Shown: positions 39,820 to 50,410, counted from the stretch's first letter. The stretch: 64,000 bases of DNA from Borrelia recurrentis A1 (GCF_000019705.1 NC_011244.1:248001-312000), one strand, 5' to 3'. Notes: generated from the letters alone by a model not told the origin. Made by a program: numbers and translations.

Positions 39820-40775
39820 TGCACAACATCAAAAAACTTTTATTTATATTTACACTTGCATTTATATTTATAATAGGATTATTTAAAGTTAATGCAAAAA
39901 ATAACGACATTACAAAAATATACTATAAAAAAGAGACCTTTCAAGGGGGAAACATCTATTTTATAAGCAATAAAAACTTTAAAAAATTATCTCTCTTATC
40001 AACAAATCAAAAACCCATTTTAAGTGCATCGCCTTTTAAGTGTAATATAAGTAATAAAGACTACTATATAGCTTTAATAGGAATCACACCAATGATCAAA
40101 GAAGGAAAAAGAAAAATTCAAATAGAGTTTGAAAATAAACAATACATAAAGGAAATTGAAATCAAAAAATTCACATTCAAAAAAACAACTGTCAAACTTA
40201 ATAAAAGCAAATCTAAACTTATCAAAAGTCAACAATCACCTAAAGCAAAAAAACAAGCTCTAACATTATGGAATATCATTGGAAGTATAGGTGATACAAC
40301 AATTTATCATTATGATACATTTGTCCATCCAATAAAAGATAAATATCAAATAACTAGTCCTTATGGAGACCAAAGAATTTATATGCAAGACAATCAAAAA
40401 ATATCAAGCCAAAAAATACATAACGGAAAAGATTACGCGCCATTTAAAAAAGAAAAAACACCTATTTTCGCAGCTGGTAGAGGAAAAGTAGTATTTGCAA
40501 GAGACAGAGAAATCACTGGCAAAACCATTATCATTCAACATTTACCAGGAGTATTTACAATTTATCTACACCTATCAAAATTTGGAGTTAAAGAAAATAC
40601 AATAGTAAATACAGGAGAATACATCGGTAATGTCGGAAATACGGGAATATCAACAGGTCCTCATCTACACTTTGAAATTAGAATTAATGGAATTGCAGTA
40701 AATCCAGATTTTTTCTTAGAAGAAATGCTTATTGACAAAAATCAAATAATCAATAACACTAAAAAGATAGAGTAA
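39819..40775 (+). CDS. M23 (LytM) peptidase, copy 2
   Basis: Second copy of the 318-residue exported peptidoglycan hydrolase, with signal segment and complete zinc motif (HNGKDYAPF, GPHLHFEIR). It differs from copy 1 by one base (L to V). The GTG start again shares its first base with the recJ stop codon. Because recJ copy 2 is frameshifted and the upstream promoter is absent, its expression depends on read-through or an unrecognised internal promoter. Confidence 0.88.
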   Translation: MHNIKKLLFIFTLAFIFIIGLFKVNAKNNDITKIYYKKETFQGGNIYFISNKNFKKLSLLSTNQKPILSASPFKCNISNKDYYIALIGITPMIKEGKRKIQIEFENKQYIKEIEIKKFTFKKTTVKLNKSKSKLIKSQQSPKAKKQALTLWNIIGSIGDTTIYHYDTFVHPIKDKYQITSPYGDQRIYMQDNQKISSQKIHNGKDYAPFKKEKTPIFAAGRGKVVFARDREITGKTIIIQHLPGVFTIYLHLSKFGVKENTIVNTGEYIGNVGNTGISTGPHLHFEIRINGIAVNPDFFLEEMLIDKNQIINNTKKIE

Positions 40776-40793
40776 AAAAAAGGGGGTGATTTT

Positions 40794-41003
40794 TTGGTAA
40801 CTGTCAATGTGGACAAAAATGAAGGATTGGAAAAAGCATTGAAACGTTTTAAAAGAATGATTGAAAAAGAAGCAATCATCAGAGAATGGAAAAGAAGAGA
40901 ATATTATGAAAAGCCATCTACTATTCGTGTTAAAAAAGAAAAAGCATTCAAAAGAAAACAAGCAAAAAAAGTAAGAAAACTAAAACAAAAAATTGGTAAA
41001 TAA
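40794..41003 (+). CDS. rpsU: 30S ribosomal protein S21, copy 2
   Basis: Identical in DNA sequence to the first rpsU, including the TTG start, the GGGGGTGA ribosome site and the downstream terminator. It encodes the 69-residue S21 protein. Whether it is transcribed is unclear because the duplicated unit lacks the upstream promoter. Confidence 0.93.
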   Translation: MVTVNVDKNEGLEKALKRFKRMIEKEAIIREWKRREYYEKPSTIRVKKEKAFKRKQAKKVRKLKQKIGK

Positions 41004-41010
41004 TAAAATC

Positions 41011-41039
41011 AGGATATTCATGGTGAATGTCCTTTTTTT
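41011..41039 (+). terminator. Terminator after rpsU copy 2
   Basis: Same 10-bp stem, TGG loop and T run as the copy at 34237-34265, shifted by 6,774 bp. Confidence 0.85.
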
Positions 41040-41052
41040 ACATTGAAACTCT

Positions 41053-43404
41053 TTAAATAAAAACATCTCGTGGTTTTGAACCATTCACAGGACCTATATA
41101 TCCCATCTCTTCCATCAGTTCAATAATTCGTGCAGCTCTATTATATCCTATCTTTAAACGCCTCTGAAGATAAGACGCAGATGCTTTTTTAGTAGAACGA
41201 ACAATTTCAAGAGCTTCTTCAAACATAGGTTCATCTGAAGAATTTATCACCAAAGTATCAGACTCAACAACACTATCAATAAATATTTCATCATCAATAT
41301 AATTTGGTGTACCAAATTTTTTAACCTCTTCAACTAACTTATAAACTTCCTTTTCAGTTAAAAAACCACCTTGAATGCGTTGTGGAAAAGGTGTTATAGG
41401 ACTAACGTAAAGCATATCACCTTTTCCTAAAAGTTTTTCAGCACCTGATGTTCCAAGAATTATTCTTGAATCCATAGAACTAGCAACCATAAAAGAAATT
41501 CTTGAGGGAAAATTGGCTTTTATTACCCCAGTAATAACATCAACAGATGGTCTTTGAGTAGCAAGAACTAAATGCATTCCAACAGCCCTAGCCATAGCTG
41601 CAAGCCTAGAAATCAAATTTTCTAAATCCTTTCTTGCAGAGAGAATTAAATCTGCAAATTCATCAATAATTATTACCAAATAAGGCAACGGCACTTCATT
41701 TAATCCTTCTTCCACTATTTTCTTATTATAAGAATTAATATCCCTAACAAAAAAATTATCAAGAAGAACATACCTTCTCTCCATCTCATCAAGACACCAA
41801 CGCAAAGCCTCCAAAGCTCTATTTACATTAGTAATAACTGGAGTTAATAAATGAGGAATATTATTAAAAAGTTTAAGCTCAACTACTTTAGGATCTATTA
41901 ACACAAGCCTAACATCATCTGGAGATTTTGAAAAAATAATTGAAGCAATAAGTGAATTTACACAAACTGATTTTCCAGCACCAGTAGCACCTGCTATTAA
42001 AAGATGGGGAGCAGTCACAAGATCAAAAACAACATTATTTCCACTAATTTCTTTACCAAGTGCAAAAGGCACTTTAAAATCATTTTGAAATTCTTGACTA
42101 TTTATTATCTCTGATATCAAAATGAATTTTCGTCTCTTATTAGGTATTTCAATTCCAACAGCTTCTTTACCAGGGATTGGCGCAATAATTCTAACTCTAA
42201 CTGCTGCAAGACGTAATGCAATATTATCAGATATAGAAGTTATTTTGGAAAGCTTAATACCTTTATCAGGACGAACAGCATACATTGTAACAACAGGACC
42301 TCTAATAATATCAATAAGTTTGGCATTAATATTAAATTCTCTAAAAGTTTCTTGCAAAAGCATCGCTTGCTTTTGAATTTCTCTCTCATATTCAACATCC
42401 TCAGTTTCATTCTCAGGCTCCCTTTGAGCAAAAACAGAAATATCTATTGAATAATTTTCATCACTTTTAACTTTAAATAAAGTGTCATTCTCATATTCAT
42501 CTCTAACAATATTATTTATTATTCCATTATGCCTTATATCACTAGCCCTAATTTTTCCACTAACTACTAACCTACTATCCTCACATTCACTTCTCAAAAT
42601 TTTATATTGACAATTATTCTCAGTATTTAAATCACATTGAACTTCTTGCAAAGATTCATCTTTTGGTAATTTATCATCCATTACCTCAGATTTAGAAAAA
42701 ATAGTTTTATCCAAATCAACATCTAAAGATTTATTAGAATTTCGTAAAAACTCCTTAAAAGACCATAAAGCCTGATACTCTTCATCATTAATAATATTAT
42801 CTTCCTTATTCAAAATACTATCTGAACTTACATTATTCTCACAATCTTTATAAACCTTAATATCTTTCTTAATCTTCAAAGTACTCAAAAAAGGCAAATA
42901 AGAAAACATGTTCTCAAACAAAATTTTCAATTTAAATGTTATAAAATGAAAGGTAGTTAAAATAAAACTAGCATCTTTAAAAAAGACATAATTTAAATAA
43001 ACCCAAACAATAAGTTCTAAAATAAAAAGAAGACAAACAAATAAATTCCCAACTATAATGCCAAAATTACTCAAGAACCAATTAACAAAATTAGAACCCT
43101 CAAAATCAGAATTAATTCTTAACCAAAAGGTTAAAGTAAAAAATAAAATAACCGTATAATTCCAATTAAATATAAATTTTTTGCTAAGCATATTATTGCA
43201 ATAAACATACCAGTTTACAAGCGGATAGAGTATTAAATAAAACGACAAAAATGAAAAAGTATTAAGAAGCATCTGCCCTATAAGATTAAATACAAAAAAT
43301 ATAAATATATTTCCTATAGGAGTTAATGCCACCAAAAGAGAAAATAGTATAACAGCCAACATAAAAAAGAATAAAAACTGAAAATAACGATAAAAATTCT
43401 TCAT
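41053..43404 (-). CDS. ftsK: DNA translocase FtsK/SpoIIIE, copy 2 (canonical)
   Basis: The 783-residue FtsK with N-terminal membrane segments, Walker A AGATGAGKS, the canonical LIDPKVVEL motor motif, PYLVIIIDEFADLI (Walker B) and the C-terminal gamma domain that reads chromosome orientation signals. It follows intact uppP by 12 bp, as in the ancestral order slt-uppP-ftsK, so this is the copy with the natural upstream context. I take it as the functional FtsK. Confidence 0.95.
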   Translation of the reverse strand: MKNFYRYFQFLFFFMLAVILFSLLVALTPIGNIFIFFVFNLIGQMLLNTFSFLSFYLILYPLVNWYVYCNNMLSKKFIFNWNYTVILFFTLTFWLRINSDFEGSNFVNWFLSNFGIIVGNLFVCLLFILELIVWVYLNYVFFKDASFILTTFHFITFKLKILFENMFSYLPFLSTLKIKKDIKVYKDCENNVSSDSILNKEDNIINDEEYQALWSFKEFLRNSNKSLDVDLDKTIFSKSEVMDDKLPKDESLQEVQCDLNTENNCQYKILRSECEDSRLVVSGKIRASDIRHNGIINNIVRDEYENDTLFKVKSDENYSIDISVFAQREPENETEDVEYEREIQKQAMLLQETFREFNINAKLIDIIRGPVVTMYAVRPDKGIKLSKITSISDNIALRLAAVRVRIIAPIPGKEAVGIEIPNKRRKFILISEIINSQEFQNDFKVPFALGKEISGNNVVFDLVTAPHLLIAGATGAGKSVCVNSLIASIIFSKSPDDVRLVLIDPKVVELKLFNNIPHLLTPVITNVNRALEALRWCLDEMERRYVLLDNFFVRDINSYNKKIVEEGLNEVPLPYLVIIIDEFADLILSARKDLENLISRLAAMARAVGMHLVLATQRPSVDVITGVIKANFPSRISFMVASSMDSRIILGTSGAEKLLGKGDMLYVSPITPFPQRIQGGFLTEKEVYKLVEEVKKFGTPNYIDDEIFIDSVVESDTLVINSSDEPMFEEALEIVRSTKKASASYLQRRLKIGYNRAARIIELMEEMGYIGPVNGSKPRDVFI

Positions 43405-43416
43405 ATTCTACTAACA

Positions 43417-44217
43417 TCAAACAAGGAAATAAACTAAACTCACAACTGAAACTAAATAAATTGAAAAATAATACAGTTTACTATTCTTAAGCATCTTAAC
43501 AAACAAACTAATTGAAAATAGTCCAAATATAAAAGCAAAAATTGCTCCCAAATTTATCTCAAAAATATTAAAAATTATATCAGACTTAAATAGATCATTA
43601 TACTTTAAAAATAAACTTCCAAAAACAATAGGAATTAAAGATAAAAAAGAGATTTCAAGGGATTTTGTCCTGCTAAACCCAAGCAAAATTGACGCAAAAA
43701 TCGTAATTCCTGAACGAGAAATACCCGGCATAGCCCCAATTCCCTGCATAATCCCAATTAATAATCCTGAAAAAAAAATATTTTTTTTAAAATTAAAAAT
43801 TTTAATTCTAAATTCAATCAAAAATAATAAAATACTTGTCACAATAAAATTAAATAAAACTAACTTAAAAGTAAATAACACCTTAAACTTTTCTATAAAA
43901 ATTCCAATCAATGCTGTAAAAAATGTGATTATTAATATAAGTAATATCAAGTTCAAATTTGAAGAATCTAATTCTGTCATTTTTGATTTTCTTAAAATAA
44001 ATTTAATAAAAACCATTACAAGCTCTAATATTCGTCTTCGATAATAAATTATTACAACTAAAACTGTTGCAAAATGCAAATAAATATCAAATACAATTGG
44101 AAGATCAATGTTCATAAACTTTTTTAAAAGTAACAAATGGCCTGAACTAGATATAGGCAAAAACTCAGAAATGCCTTGAACAAAACCTAAAATAATAACC
44201 CTTAAAATATTATCCAT
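43417..44217 (-). CDS. uppP: Undecaprenyl-diphosphatase (intact)
   Basis: Recycles the lipid carrier for peptidoglycan synthesis by removing a phosphate from undecaprenyl diphosphate. The 266-residue membrane protein (BacA/UppP family) has both catalytic blocks: [16 protein letters not shown] near residue 15 and [13 protein letters not shown] near residue 160, with about eight membrane segments. It lies 13 bp after slt and 12 bp before ftsK copy 2. The right end of the duplication falls within this gene at 43961, but this copy is complete. Confidence 0.95.
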   Translation of the reverse strand: MDNILRVIILGFVQGISEFLPISSSGHLLLLKKFMNIDLPIVFDIYLHFATVLVVIIYYRRRILELVMVFIKFILRKSKMTELDSSNLNLILLILIITFFTALIGIFIEKFKVLFTFKLVLFNFIVTSILLFLIEFRIKIFNFKKNIFFSGLLIGIMQGIGAMPGISRSGITIFASILLGFSRTKSLEISFLSLIPIVFGSLFLKYNDLFKSDIIFNIFEINLGAIFAFIFGLFSISLFVKMLKNSKLYYFSIYLVSVVSLVYFLV

Positions 44218-44230
44218 TTAACTTCACAAC

Positions 44231-46381
44231 CTAAAAACGTTTGGAAAATTTACCCATAATATACTCTATAATAAAATCCATTCCCTTTCTTTCATATAAA
44301 GCATCATATAATACAGAATAAACTAATATTTTTTTAATATAATTCCTAGTTTGTCCAAAAGGAATAGCTTCGATAAAAATTTCTTTGGGCAAATGCCCAT
44401 AATCTTTTTCCCATTTTCTAACATTTCCAATACCACCATTATAAGATGCAAGAGCCTTATACACATCTTCCAACATGTCTATTCTTTTACGTAAATAATG
44501 AGTCCCAATAATAACATTATCCTTTGGCTGTTTCAAATCATAAGGATAGTATTTATAATATTTGATTTCTCTAGATACATCAGCTGATGTTGCAGGCATA
44601 ATTTGCATAAGTCCGATAGCACCAGGTTTAGATACAGCATCTCTTTTAAAACTACTCTCAGCTTTTATTAAAGAAAATACAAGACTCGACTCAAGTTCCC
44701 TTTTCCCTGACCAAGATTTAATTAAAGCCGTGTACAAACATGGATAGAGACGCTTATAATCATCTTTATTTAAAGCCGAAAAATCTTGCCTTACAAGATA
44801 ATTAATAGCAAGTATAGATTCATAATAATATTCATGTTTCACAAATTCATCGTAAAGATTACGGTAAAAATTAGGAGAAAATCTATAACCATTTTTAAAA
44901 TCATTGGCAACAAACACACTAACATAAGAATGCAAATTAAATTTTAAAAACCCTTCCAAAAACCTTTCATAATCGGACTGATCATAATTTATATCCAAAG
45001 CATTTTCAAACAAATCATTAATATTTTGATCAAGCAAATACCTACTCATAAACGATGCATAAGATATTTGATCATATTTAATAGCAGAATGCAAAAGCTC
45101 TCTATACTCACCTACTGACTGAGACTTAATAAATTTGTGATATATAAGTCTAGCATTAAGAAAAGCAAGCCTTGCTAAAACAGCACTGTCAATAACATTT
45201 TGACCATTATAATATAGTAAATATAAATTATCATAATCTCCAAGTTGTACAGCTTCTAAAATATATTCATCTAATACATTAATAAAAGCAAAATTACCCT
45301 TATCTTTACTTGTATAAAAATTAGCTATGTTTTTAGAAAAATAATTTCTTGTATTTTTCATAAATATGAAATTTCTAAAAATTTCATTAAGCATTTCTAA
45401 TCTATAAGGCTCATTTATAATAGAAGAATTTTCCAAATATTTAAGTATTGTCACAAAACCTATATCTTTCTTTAATTTTAAATTAATGAGCCCCAAATAA
45501 TAATCTTTATAAACACTATCTAAATTACTAAAAAAAGATAATGCCTTGTTAATATAACCTAAACCTACAAAAGTCTTATAAACATCATTTAAAAAAACAA
45601 AATTATTATAATACTTCTTAAAACTATCATCTAATATATTAACAGCACCTTTAAAATCACCATTAGCAACCAAAGATTTAAATTTAACAAGACTTAAAAA
45701 AGTTGAATTTAAAAGATTATCTTTCCCTTCAAGAACAAGATAATCATGAGCCCTTACATGCAAATATTCTGCCGGCAAATTCTCAAACAATTTCTTGAAA
45801 TAAATTAATGACGTATTAATATCAGAAATATTAAAATAAAGCACTGCTTTAAATAAAAGATTTTCATTTTCTTGTGCCTGCATGAAATCCATTTTTTCTA
45901 ACTTATTTAAAACTAAAAGAGCTTCATTATTCTTTTTCTGCCAATAAAGACTTTTAAAATATCCTAATATAATGAATTTATTATCATTATATTTGTTATA
46001 AAGTTTTCGCCCAACAAGTTCTGCCTCATAATATTCTCTTCTAGAATTATAATATTCAAGAAGTTTTACACCAGCAAATTGAGATGCAATATTATTATTA
46101 CTATTTATTGCTTTGTGCATATATTCTCTAAATTTTTCATCATACCCTATTTTTTTGAAAAGATAAGCAACATATACATAAGAATCTGAATCTATACCAA
46201 AATATTTATCAAAATTTTGTCCTACATAGTCAAAATTCCACAACCAATTTAAATGATTTAAATCAAAACTATTGATACTTTTTTTTAAAATATTGCTACT
46301 TAAAGATTCTTTCACAAATGAACAAGATAATAAATTCAATAAAAACAAATAAATAATTTTCTTAAACATTACTTTTTTCAC
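44231..46381 (-). CDS. Soluble-type lytic transglycosylase (Slt family)
   Basis: A 716-residue exported enzyme that cleaves the glycan strands of peptidoglycan. The N-terminal signal ends in LLSC (residues ~17-20), so a lipoprotein anchor is possible. A long alpha-superhelix of TPR-like repeats follows (~40-530), then the SLT catalytic domain at about 560-690: AESSFKRDAVSKPGAIGLMQ (catalytic Glu), GTHYLRKRI and ALASYNGG. The start (GTG at 46381) overlaps the preceding acidic-protein gene by 20 bp; an ATG 12 nt further in is an alternative. It heads the run into uppP and ftsK, so several envelope and division genes share one transcript. Confidence 0.9.
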   Translation of the reverse strand: MKKVMFKKIIYLFLLNLLSCSFVKESLSSNILKKSINSFDLNHLNWLWNFDYVGQNFDKYFGIDSDSYVYVAYLFKKIGYDEKFREYMHKAINSNNNIASQFAGVKLLEYYNSRREYYEAELVGRKLYNKYNDNKFIILGYFKSLYWQKKNNEALLVLNKLEKMDFMQAQENENLLFKAVLYFNISDINTSLIYFKKLFENLPAEYLHVRAHDYLVLEGKDNLLNSTFLSLVKFKSLVANGDFKGAVNILDDSFKKYYNNFVFLNDVYKTFVGLGYINKALSFFSNLDSVYKDYYLGLINLKLKKDIGFVTILKYLENSSIINEPYRLEMLNEIFRNFIFMKNTRNYFSKNIANFYTSKDKGNFAFINVLDEYILEAVQLGDYDNLYLLYYNGQNVIDSAVLARLAFLNARLIYHKFIKSQSVGEYRELLHSAIKYDQISYASFMSRYLLDQNINDLFENALDINYDQSDYERFLEGFLKFNLHSYVSVFVANDFKNGYRFSPNFYRNLYDEFVKHEYYYESILAINYLVRQDFSALNKDDYKRLYPCLYTALIKSWSGKRELESSLVFSLIKAESSFKRDAVSKPGAIGLMQIMPATSADVSREIKYYKYYPYDLKQPKDNVIIGTHYLRKRIDMLEDVYKALASYNGGIGNVRKWEKDYGHLPKEIFIEAIPFGQTRNYIKKILVYSVLYDALYERKGMDFIIEYIMGKFSKRF

Positions 46382-47561
46382 ATCTAGTAATTTTTTCTTC
46401 TTTATAAAAAGAACAATAAGAAATTGTAAAATTTTTAGGATTTAATATTTTAGAAAAAATCAAAAACAATGAAAAAAATATCAAAAGAAATAAAGAAACA
46501 AGACTTAAATAAAGCATAGAAGTTTGAATACGATCTTCTTTTAAATCAGGATCAAATTTAGGTTCTTCAACATCCACAGTAAAATTGTCTTTACCTAAAT
46601 CCAAAGAAACATCATCAAATTCAACATCATCTAAATTTTTACTAACATCCGCAATAATATCTTCAACACTCAAATCATCAGAATAAGAATTTTGGATAAC
46701 ATACACATTAAAACTACTAGAATTATCATCCTTATCTTTAACTGATTTTACATCATTCTCAGAATTATCAAAAACATCATTTCTCTCATTAACATCAATA
46801 GAAACCTTATCCAAAGTAGAAATACCTTGATTTACAGAATATTGATCAATATCATCAAGTACATGTGCAACTTCTGTTTCTTCAATGGGATTATCTTCCA
46901 ATTTATCTTTTGTAGGGGCAAAATCCAAATTTTCTAAATCTACATTAGACTCAGAATCTAACTCTTTACTTCCTTCACTTAACAATGCATGTTCATCCAT
47001 ATCATTAGTTAAATTTAAAGAATCCACTACTAAATCCAAATCATTCTCTTTATTTAAAAGCAAATCCTTAGAATTAGACAAATCATTAACATTACTTAAA
47101 TCAAAATCCAAAGAATCATCTTGCTTTTCTTCAACAATACTGTCAAAACTCTCCTTGCGATTTGTATCTTGAAAATCAATAGGCAAATCATCCATTTTAT
47201 CACTATTTAAAGAATCACCATTAACTTCATTTGTATTAACTGAAAGACTCATCAAACTCAAATCAAACTTGGTTTTATTAGTAATTCCATCACACTCTCC
47301 ATAAACATAAAGCATCATAGAATCTATTTTGAAATAAATATTTACATTCAAACTATCTTTATCAAGATTATCTAAGAAAAAAGACCCAATAATAATGGGA
47401 TTAGAAAAATTTTCATATTTACTAACATAAAAATCTAATTTTATATTGGTCTCATCTGCAAGTTTACCCAATACCATCTTCTTTACAGAAGTATCATCCA
47501 AGCTTAAAACTGAAAAATATTCATTACTAGAAAGCCTTATGCCCAAAAAACCTTTCAACAA
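46362..47561 (-). CDS. Acidic hypothetical protein with one C-terminal membrane segment
   Basis: A 399-residue protein of unknown family. The first ~110 residues look globular (SVLSLDDTSVKKMVLGKLAD..). A very acidic, serine- and asparagine-rich linker follows (~115-330), then one membrane segment near residues 350-375 and a short basic tail. The start is set at the TTG at 47561, because AGAGG lies 6 nt upstream; another TTG at 47567 abuts the ribosome site. It overlaps slt by 20 bp, so a role with the transglycosylase is plausible but unproven. Corresponds by order to BB0260. Confidence 0.75.
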   Translation of the reverse strand: MLKGFLGIRLSSNEYFSVLSLDDTSVKKMVLGKLADETNIKLDFYVSKYENFSNPIIIGSFFLDNLDKDSLNVNIYFKIDSMMLYVYGECDGITNKTKFDLSLMSLSVNTNEVNGDSLNSDKMDDLPIDFQDTNRKESFDSIVEEKQDDSLDFDLSNVNDLSNSKDLLLNKENDLDLVVDSLNLTNDMDEHALLSEGSKELDSESNVDLENLDFAPTKDKLEDNPIEETEVAHVLDDIDQYSVNQGISTLDKVSIDVNERNDVFDNSENDVKSVKDKDDNSSSFNVYVIQNSYSDDLSVEDIIADVSKNLDDVEFDDVSLDLGKDNFTVDVEEPKFDPDLKEDRIQTSMLYLSLVSLFLLIFFSLFLIFSKILNPKNFTISYCSFYKEEKITRCEKSNV

Positions 47562-47747
47562 TTCCAACCTCTTTGTTCTTTTATAAAAAACAAATTTATA
47601 TATAATTAACTATAACAATAATATAATATAATTAATATCATATTCAACTTATGTATATGCTTTTATTTAAAAGAAACCATGTTATATTTAAAGCTATAAT
47701 TACTGCTTATGTAATATTGCTAATATATGATTTTAGGAGAAGTTAAA

Positions 47748-49130
47748 GTGTTGCCATTATTCATAATACTGTCCTCTGCCGCAATATCTGTTTTGGTATT
47801 TATACTATTCAGAATTGCAGTATTAAATACAAAAACAAGAACAAAAGGTAAACATCACAAAACATTTCACAAAACGAAAAAATTGATCTCAAAAGCTATA
47901 AATATACTAAAAACAAACCCAAATGAAGTAGGGGCTTTACAAACTTTAAATGACTATTATTATACTAATAAAGATTTTGAAAATGGACTTAAATACGTCA
48001 GAAAATTATGTCAACTTATCGAAGAAAATCCTACAAATAAGAATATTGATTCCTTTAAAGTATTCTTAAGTTATGGATTTTATAATCTTGAGAGAAATTT
48101 TAATTTAGAAGCATTAGGACTTCTTAAAAAAGCATACAGCCTAAAAAAAGACGACGTAGATGTAAATTATTATCTTGGAATAGCATTTCTTAAAAATGCA
48201 CATTATAAAGAAGCACTTCACTATCTTACAAAGATATATCAATTTGATAAAAGCAACAATGACGTTTTAAAATACATAGGAATGACTCTTTTTTATACAG
48301 GAAACTATACTAAAGCTGTAGGAATATTTAACAATATAAAAAAATATATACAAAATGATGTAAATGCTCTACTTGCATATGCTCAATCTCTATCCCAATT
48401 AAACCAAGATCAACTTGCACTTGATATTGCAAACAAAATCAAAAGCAAAGATGGAATGATATATGAAGCTCTTTTAATTGAATCTGAGATTAATGCAAAA
48501 AATCATAACTTGGTAGAATTAGAAGATAATATTAAAGAAATGATAAAAATTAAACCTGATTTACCCACAAAAATATCCCTTAAACTTTTTTACAAACTAG
48601 GAGAACTTTACATAGAACATGAAAATTACAAAAAAGCAACCGAAGCATTTACCCAGGTTGAAAGAATTGACCCAAACTATCAAAAAATTGCTGAAAAACT
48701 AGAATTTAGTAAAAAATTAAATGAAAACTTAGCACTAAGAATATACCTTAAGAGTCCAAAAGAAAAATTTGATAATCTAGCTAGTGCAATCATCCTTAAG
48801 TTATATAAAAACAAATTTCAAGTGAGAGACAAAAAGATAAATGAAATAACATCGCAATTTATAGATATCAACTTTCAACTTTCAAACAACCAATGGGAAG
48901 AAAATATACTAGTAAGATTCGTAAGAACGGATCAAAAAAATTTTGGAGAACTATTCTTAAAAGATCTGATTTCAAAAACCAAAGAAAATAAAATTAAAGG
49001 ACTATGTATTGCACCAGCAACATTTTCTGAAAAGGCTAAACAAATTATTGAAGGCAGATTAATTGACCTAATAGAAGGAAAAAAACTTACACAAATACTG
49101 AGAACATTGGACATATCAAAATACATATAG
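47748..49130 (+). CDS. Membrane-anchored TPR-repeat protein
   Basis: A 460-residue protein with one N-terminal membrane segment (LPLFIILSSAAISVLVFILF), a basic stretch, then TPR repeats from about residue 60 to 330 (LGIAFLKNAHYKEALHYLTKIYQFD, LYIEHENYKKATEAFTQVERIDP). The last ~120 residues contain IILKLYKNKFQVRDKKIN and look like a separate small domain that I do not recognise. The GTG at 47748 is the likely start, since AGGAG lies 8 nt upstream; an ATG at 47727 lacks one. It is probably a scaffold for envelope assembly. Its stop lies one base from the convergent LysM-M23 gene. Corresponds by order to BB0261. Confidence 0.8.
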   Translation: MLPLFIILSSAAISVLVFILFRIAVLNTKTRTKGKHHKTFHKTKKLISKAINILKTNPNEVGALQTLNDYYYTNKDFENGLKYVRKLCQLIEENPTNKNIDSFKVFLSYGFYNLERNFNLEALGLLKKAYSLKKDDVDVNYYLGIAFLKNAHYKEALHYLTKIYQFDKSNNDVLKYIGMTLFYTGNYTKAVGIFNNIKKYIQNDVNALLAYAQSLSQLNQDQLALDIANKIKSKDGMIYEALLIESEINAKNHNLVELEDNIKEMIKIKPDLPTKISLKLFYKLGELYIEHENYKKATEAFTQVERIDPNYQKIAEKLEFSKKLNENLALRIYLKSPKEKFDNLASAIILKLYKNKFQVRDKKINEITSQFIDINFQLSNNQWEENILVRFVRTDQKNFGELFLKDLISKTKENKIKGLCIAPATFSEKAKQIIEGRLIDLIEGKKLTQILRTLDISKYI

Positions 49131-49131
49131 C

Positions 49132-50400
49132 TTATCTGAGATATTTCATAGGATTACTCGTTTTACCATCTTTAAAAATAGTAAAATGTAAATGATTTCC
49201 CGTACTGTATCCAGTGCTTCCCATACGTCCTATCATTTGTCCTCTAGATACTCTATCCCCAACTTTAACTGCAAATGAACCTAAATGCGCATAAAGAGTT
49301 TGAAAACCATTATTATGCGCAATAACAATATATTTTCCATATCCTCCAACACTAAATCCCGCTGTTACAACAATACCTTCCTTTGTAGCAACAACAGGTG
49401 TATTAGCAACATTTGCAATATCAATTCCATTATGAAAACTAATAGTTTTAGTAAAAGGATCAGGACGATAACCATAACCTGATGTAATAATCCCCCGTGT
49501 TGGAAACAAAAAGGTCTCACCTAAAGCATTTCTAAGTAAATCTTTAGACATCTTTCCACCAGGAACAAACAACTTCTGACCTAAAGACAAAACCTCATTA
49601 TCAAGATTATTAGCATCAAGAATATCCACTTTAGGTATCTTATATTTCTTTGCGATTGATGAGAGGGAATCATTTTTACCAACAGTATAAAGAATTCCCT
49701 TCATATTAGGAACATTAATAATAACATTGGGCTTAATATTTCTTACATCTTTAATATCATTATAAGAAATTAAAGTTTCACTAGTAATATTATACCGAGA
49801 TGCAATATGAGAAAGTGTCTCTCCTGGCTTAATTTTATGTTCAACAACCTTTAAAACAAAAGGCTTCCTTATAGTAGTAGCATTATAATTGCTTGCATCT
49901 AAACCAAAGAAATAATTATTAATCTGACTTAAATCTTGATCACTATAATACAAAAAAGTATCAATAAAATAATCTTTGGGAAAGCTTAATTTGTTTAAAA
50001 AAACATATGAACCATAATACGCAAAAATATTTAAATAAAAGATTAATATTAAGACAAAAACTAAAACATTAATTTTAAAAATAAAATTATAAATAACACT
50101 ATAAGACAAATTTACATCATAAGTATTAACCATTTTAAATGTAACCTTCTTAGAAGAATATCTACACTTATAATTATTAATATCCATAATCTGCCCAAAC
50201 AAAGTTATAAACAACAATTTAAATACATAAAAAAATTTAGTAAAAACATTAAAAAAACAAAAACAGTTTTTCCGTTTTTTTTTATTAAAATTACGAATAT
50301 TACCAAAATCTCTCAATTCAAAATCACCTTTAACTGCCCTATTAAACAAAAAATTTTTCTTCCTTTTAAATACATTCTGATCTTTTTTTGGTATAATCAT
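49132..50400 (-). CDS. LysM- and M23-domain peptidoglycan hydrolase
   Basis: A 422-residue protein with a ~100-residue basic cytoplasmic N-terminus, one membrane segment (~residues 110-130), two LysM peptidoglycan-binding repeats (HKIKPGETLSHIASRYNIT.. and YTVGKNDSLSSIAKKYKIP..) and a C-terminal M23 domain (HNGIDIANVANTPV, LYAHLGSF, GNHLHFTIFKDG). The layout resembles NlpD/EnvC-type factors, but the zinc residues are present, so it is probably an active endopeptidase. A strong promoter (50411-50438, minus strand) lies just upstream. It is the fourth M23 gene in this window. Confidence 0.92.
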   Translation of the reverse strand: MIIPKKDQNVFKRKKNFLFNRAVKGDFELRDFGNIRNFNKKKRKNCFCFFNVFTKFFYVFKLLFITLFGQIMDINNYKCRYSSKKVTFKMVNTYDVNLSYSVIYNFIFKINVLVFVLILIFYLNIFAYYGSYVFLNKLSFPKDYFIDTFLYYSDQDLSQINNYFFGLDASNYNATTIRKPFVLKVVEHKIKPGETLSHIASRYNITSETLISYNDIKDVRNIKPNVIINVPNMKGILYTVGKNDSLSSIAKKYKIPKVDILDANNLDNEVLSLGQKLFVPGGKMSKDLLRNALGETFLFPTRGIITSGYGYRPDPFTKTISFHNGIDIANVANTPVVATKEGIVVTAGFSVGGYGKYIVIAHNNGFQTLYAHLGSFAVKVGDRVSRGQMIGRMGSTGYSTGNHLHFTIFKDGKTSNPMKYLR

Positions 50401-50410
50401 ATCATGCCTT

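Larger units (their letters stand above)
37186..43961 (+). repeat. Tandem duplication, copy 2 (6,776 bp)
   Basis: Direct repeat of 30410-37185 with about 99.7% identity. It begins inside recO and ends inside the intact uppP gene. Both copies are the same length because a 2-bp loss in the recJ poly-A run is offset by two single-base differences in uppP. Of 19 substitutions between copies I count 14 that change a residue, near what unselected change would give. Confidence 0.95.

Noticed and set aside
30410-43961. The repeated segment as a mobile element or prophage.
   Set aside because: It contains only housekeeping genes in their normal order, with no transposase, integrase, terminal repeats or target-site duplication.
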